A stretch of DNA of 64,000 bases. It comes from JAMXLO01 sp963776505. Lineage in GTDB: Bacteria; Pseudomonadota; Alphaproteobacteria; Acetobacterales; Acetobacteraceae. Under the pieces are notes generated by a model, which was not told the origin of the DNA, did no database searches, and was given only the letters and a program-made list of their open reading frames with translations. The stretch spans positions 1 to 64,000 of the forward strand of contig CAVZNH010000078.1 of NCBI GenBank assembly GCA_963776505.1. Reading direction: 5' to 3'. The position numbers and the translations under genes were made by a program. Of the stretch, positions 61,929 through 64,000 are shown one piece after another; position 1 is the stretch's first letter, and the number at the start of each line of letters is the position of its first letter.

Positions 61929-63281
61929 ATGCACGCGCTCTTTCTGCACAACAGCCTGAGCCGCCGCAAGGAGCGCTTCGAACCGCTCGAGCCGCAGCGT
62001 GTGAGGATGTACGTGTGTGGCATGACTGTGTACGATCTGGCGCATATCGGCAACGCGCGCACCATGGTGGTGTTCGACGTGCTGGCGCGGCTGCTGCGCG
62101 TGCTGTATCCGCACGTGACCTATGTGCGCAACATCACCGACGTGGACGACAAGATCAACGCGCGTGCGAAGGAGAGCGGCGAGCCGATCACTTCGATCAC
62201 CGCGCGGACCGCGGCGGACTTCCATGCCGACATGGCGGCGCTCGGCGTTCTGCCCCCAGATGAGGAGCCGCGCGCGACGCAGCACGTCCCCGAGATGATC
62301 GAGATCATCGAACGCCTGATTGCCGCCGGCCATGCCTACGCGGCGGAGGGGCATGTGCTGTTCTCGGTGGCGAGTTACCGGGCGTATGGACATCTGTCCG
62401 GACGCAGCCCCGACGAGCTGCTGGCCGGTGCGCGGATCGATGTCGCGCCGTACAAGCGCGATCCGGGTGACTTCGTGTTATGGAAGCCGTCCACGCCCGA
62501 TCTGCCTGGTTGGGAAAGCCCATGGGGTCGCGGCCGGCCGGGCTGGCACATCGAGTGCAGTGCGATGTCCTGGCGCTATCTCGGCGAGACCTTCGATATC
62601 CATGGCGGCGGCACAGACCTGATCTTCCCGCACCACGAGAACGAGGTTGCCCAGAGCGTCTGCGCATTTCCCGGCAGCCATTTCGCGCGCTACTGGGTAC
62701 ACAGCGGTATGCTGAACGTGAACGGCGAGAAGATGGCGAAGAGTGCCGGGAACTTCTTCACCATTCGCGATGTACTGGCCATGGCGCCGGCCGAGGCGGT
62801 GCGGCTTTCGTTGATCCGCACGCATTACCGCTCGACGCCGGATTTCTCCGATGCGGCACTGGCAGAGGCGAAGCGCGAGCTCGATCGCTTCTATCGTGCG
62901 CTGGAGCGTTATCCGGACATTCCGGGTGTCGATGTGCCGGCACCGGTGATGGAGGCATTGTGCGATGATCTGAACACGCCGCTCGCGCTGTCAGCGATGC
63001 ATGCGCTGGCCGACCGCGCCTTGGCGGGCGATTTCGATGCAGCTTGCGGCTTGCGCGCGGCAGGGCAGGTTATGGGTCTGCTCCAGCGGGAAGCGCAGGA
63101 CTGGTTCAGAGGCGGCACAGATGACGTCGTCGCCATCGAGGCGGCGATCGCTGAGAGGCTGGCCGCGCGCAAGGCACGCGACTTCACACGCGCCGATGCC
63201 ATACGTGCCGAATGGGCGGCCAAGGGGATCACGTTCGAGGACGGCCAACAGGGCACTACCTGGCGGCGCGCAAACTCATGA
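61929..63281 (+). CDS. cysS: Cysteinyl-tRNA synthetase
   Basis: 450 residues, class I aaRS. H-I-G-H-like 'YDLAHIGNARTMVVFDVLAR', zinc-binding Cys ('MYVCGMTVYD') and 'GWHIECSAMSWRYLGETFDI' with 'HGGGTDLIFPHHENEVAQS', and K-M-S-K-S-like 'NGEKMAKSAGNFFTIRDVLA'. The C-terminal part binds tRNA-Cys. The start at 61929 is the ATG giving 'MHALFLHNSLSRR'. It overlaps the trmJ start (ATGA). Confidence 0.97.
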   Translation: MHALFLHNSLSRRKERFEPLEPQRVRMYVCGMTVYDLAHIGNARTMVVFDVLARLLRVLYPHVTYVRNITDVDDKINARAKESGEPITSITARTAADFHADMAALGVLPPDEEPRATQHVPEMIEIIERLIAAGHAYAAEGHVLFSVASYRAYGHLSGRSPDELLAGARIDVAPYKRDPGDFVLWKPSTPDLPGWESPWGRGRPGWHIECSAMSWRYLGETFDIHGGGTDLIFPHHENEVAQSVCAFPGSHFARYWVHSGMLNVNGEKMAKSAGNFFTIRDVLAMAPAEAVRLSLIRTHYRSTPDFSDAALAEAKRELDRFYRALERYPDIPGVDVPAPVMEALCDDLNTPLALSAMHALADRALAGDFDAACGLRAAGQVMGLLQREAQDWFRGGTDDVVAIEAAIAERLAARKARDFTRADAIRAEWAAKGITFEDGQQGTTWRRANS

Positions 63282-64000
63282 CCGGCCGCGACGGCGGCGC
63301 GGAGCTTGCGCCGATTGCCAACTCACCTGTCGTCATCCTGGTGCGGCCGCAGCTTGCCGACAACATCGGTGCCTGCGCGCGCGCCATGGCGAACGGCGGG
63401 CTGTTCTACCTGCGCCTGGTCGCCCCACGCGACGGCTGGCCGCAGGAGAAGGCGTGGCGCAATGCATCCGGCGCCGATCGCATTCTCGACGCGGCGACGG
63501 TGTTCACATCGGTGCCGGATGCAGTCGCCGATCTGCATCATGTCTTTGCCACGTGTCCGCGTCCCCGCCACATCATCAAGCCGGTGCTGACCGCGCGCGG
63601 CGCCGCCACTGAACTCCACGAAATCGCTGCACGCAGTCTACGAGCTGGCATACTGTTCGGCCCGGAACGCGCCGGGCTCGACAACGACGACATGGCCCAG
63701 GCCGATGCGCTGGTGCGCTATCCGCTCAACCCGGCGTTCATGTCGCTCAATCTGGCCCAGGCCGTGATGGTGCTGGCCTACGAATGGTGGACTGTCGCGG
63801 AGGCGACTCCGCCGCGTGAGCTGATGACCAACGAGACGCATGTAGCGACCAAGGCTGAGTTAGAGAACTTTCTCACTCACCTGATCGATCAGCTCGACGC
63901 GTGCGGTTTTCTGCGCAATCTGCCAAAGCGTCCGGGCATGGTGCGCACCATTCGTCACTTCTTCCAGCGCGGCGAAGTCACCGAGCAGGAACTGCGCACC
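63278..64000 (+). CDS. trmJ: tRNA (Cm32/Um32) methyltransferase TrmJ, partial at window end
   Basis: 241 residues up to the window edge. SPOUT-class SpoU family: 'VVILVRPQLADNIGACARAM' at the N-terminus, 'ILFGPERAGLDNDDMAQADA' and 'YPLNPAFMSLNLAQAVMVLA' of the SAM-binding knot. It 2'-O-methylates position 32 of tRNAs. Start overlaps the cysS stop. The C-terminal part 'RTIRHFFQRGEVTEQELRT' continues past 64000. Confidence 0.9.
   Translation, partial: MTGRDGGAELAPIANSPVVILVRPQLADNIGACARAMANGGLFYLRLVAPRDGWPQEKAWRNASGADRILDAATVFTSVPDAVADLHHVFATCPRPRHIIKPVLTARGAATELHEIAARSLRAGILFGPERAGLDNDDMAQADALVRYPLNPAFMSLNLAQAVMVLAYEWWTVAEATPPRELMTNETHVATKAELENFLTHLIDQLDACGFLRNLPKRPGMVRTIRHFFQRGEVTEQELRT

Noticed and set aside
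1..64000. CRISPR array, tRNA or rRNA genes, known riboswitches
   Set aside because: No regularly spaced repeats, no tRNA T-loop/acceptor pattern and no rRNA signature were noticed by eye; a covariance-model search was not possible.

Overview
The window reads as chromosomal DNA of a GC-rich alphaproteobacterium, most likely Rhodospirillales/Acetobacteraceae-like. The evidence is a CcrM-type methyltransferase next to rnhB, a phasin-clpS-clpA block with PhaR-like operator sites (polyhydroxyalkanoate biology), osmoregulated glucan genes (opgG/opgH), a DUF29 gene, and many catabolic oxygenases. The genus is an inference. No rRNA, tRNA, CRISPR array, complete insertion sequence or replication origin was seen.

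Layout. 0-7.2 kb: a leftward Rieske dioxygenase operon (alpha, beta, TauD-like oxygenase, luciferase-like oxidoreductase), a divergent small monooxygenase, a stub of an Old Yellow Enzyme gene and two tandem MetE-like genes. 7.3-18 kb: lytic transglycosylase, PrpE-type CoA ligase, a split tyrosinase pair, opgH/opgG, a YqaA-like membrane protein and a ThDP enzyme. 18-26.5 kb: esterase, two luciferase-like enzymes, an ADP-forming CoA ligase, two acyl-CoA dehydrogenases and birA. 26.5-34.7 kb: cold-shock protein, asparagine synthetase-like protein with Ser at the catalytic position, ygfZ, glycosyltransferase, methyltransferase, LysR regulator, rnhB and ccrM. 34.7-37.3 kb: a decayed patch with a GH16 glucanase, an IS630 fragment and a truncated flippase. 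37.4-46.3 kb: a long leftward operon with paaA, paaB, a CYP153-like P450, paaC, paaD, RidA, alpha/beta hydrolase, double ABM protein, TauD-like dioxygenase, DUF35 protein and a thiolase fold without the catalytic Cys. 46.3-64 kb: mostly housekeeping genes (acyl-CoA dehydrogenase, D-aminopeptidase-like protein, clpA, clpS, phasin, dacA-type carboxypeptidase, rpiA, dipeptidase, map, radC, Nramp-like transporter, cysS, trmJ).

How the genes work together. The 37.4-46.3 kb operon is the best candidate for an undescribed system. It carries the hydroxylase part of a phenylacetyl-CoA epoxidase without its reductase PaaE or the usual ring-opening genes. In their place are a P450, a 2-oxoglutarate oxygenase and a pair resembling the retro-aldolase Ltp2 and its DUF35 partner. 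This suggests oxygenation of a CoA thioester followed by retro-aldol side-chain cleavage. The 18-26.5 kb block looks like a separate acyl-CoA oxidation route.

Sequence quality. About 25 frameshifts break 17 otherwise well conserved genes, including rnhB, rpiA, birA and ccrM. Nearly all are repaired by removing one base, often from a short run of identical bases. This looks like systematic insertion error in the assembly rather than gene decay. For those genes the full reconstructed span is given. Gene remnants (OYE stub, IS630 fragment, flippase) are marked separately.
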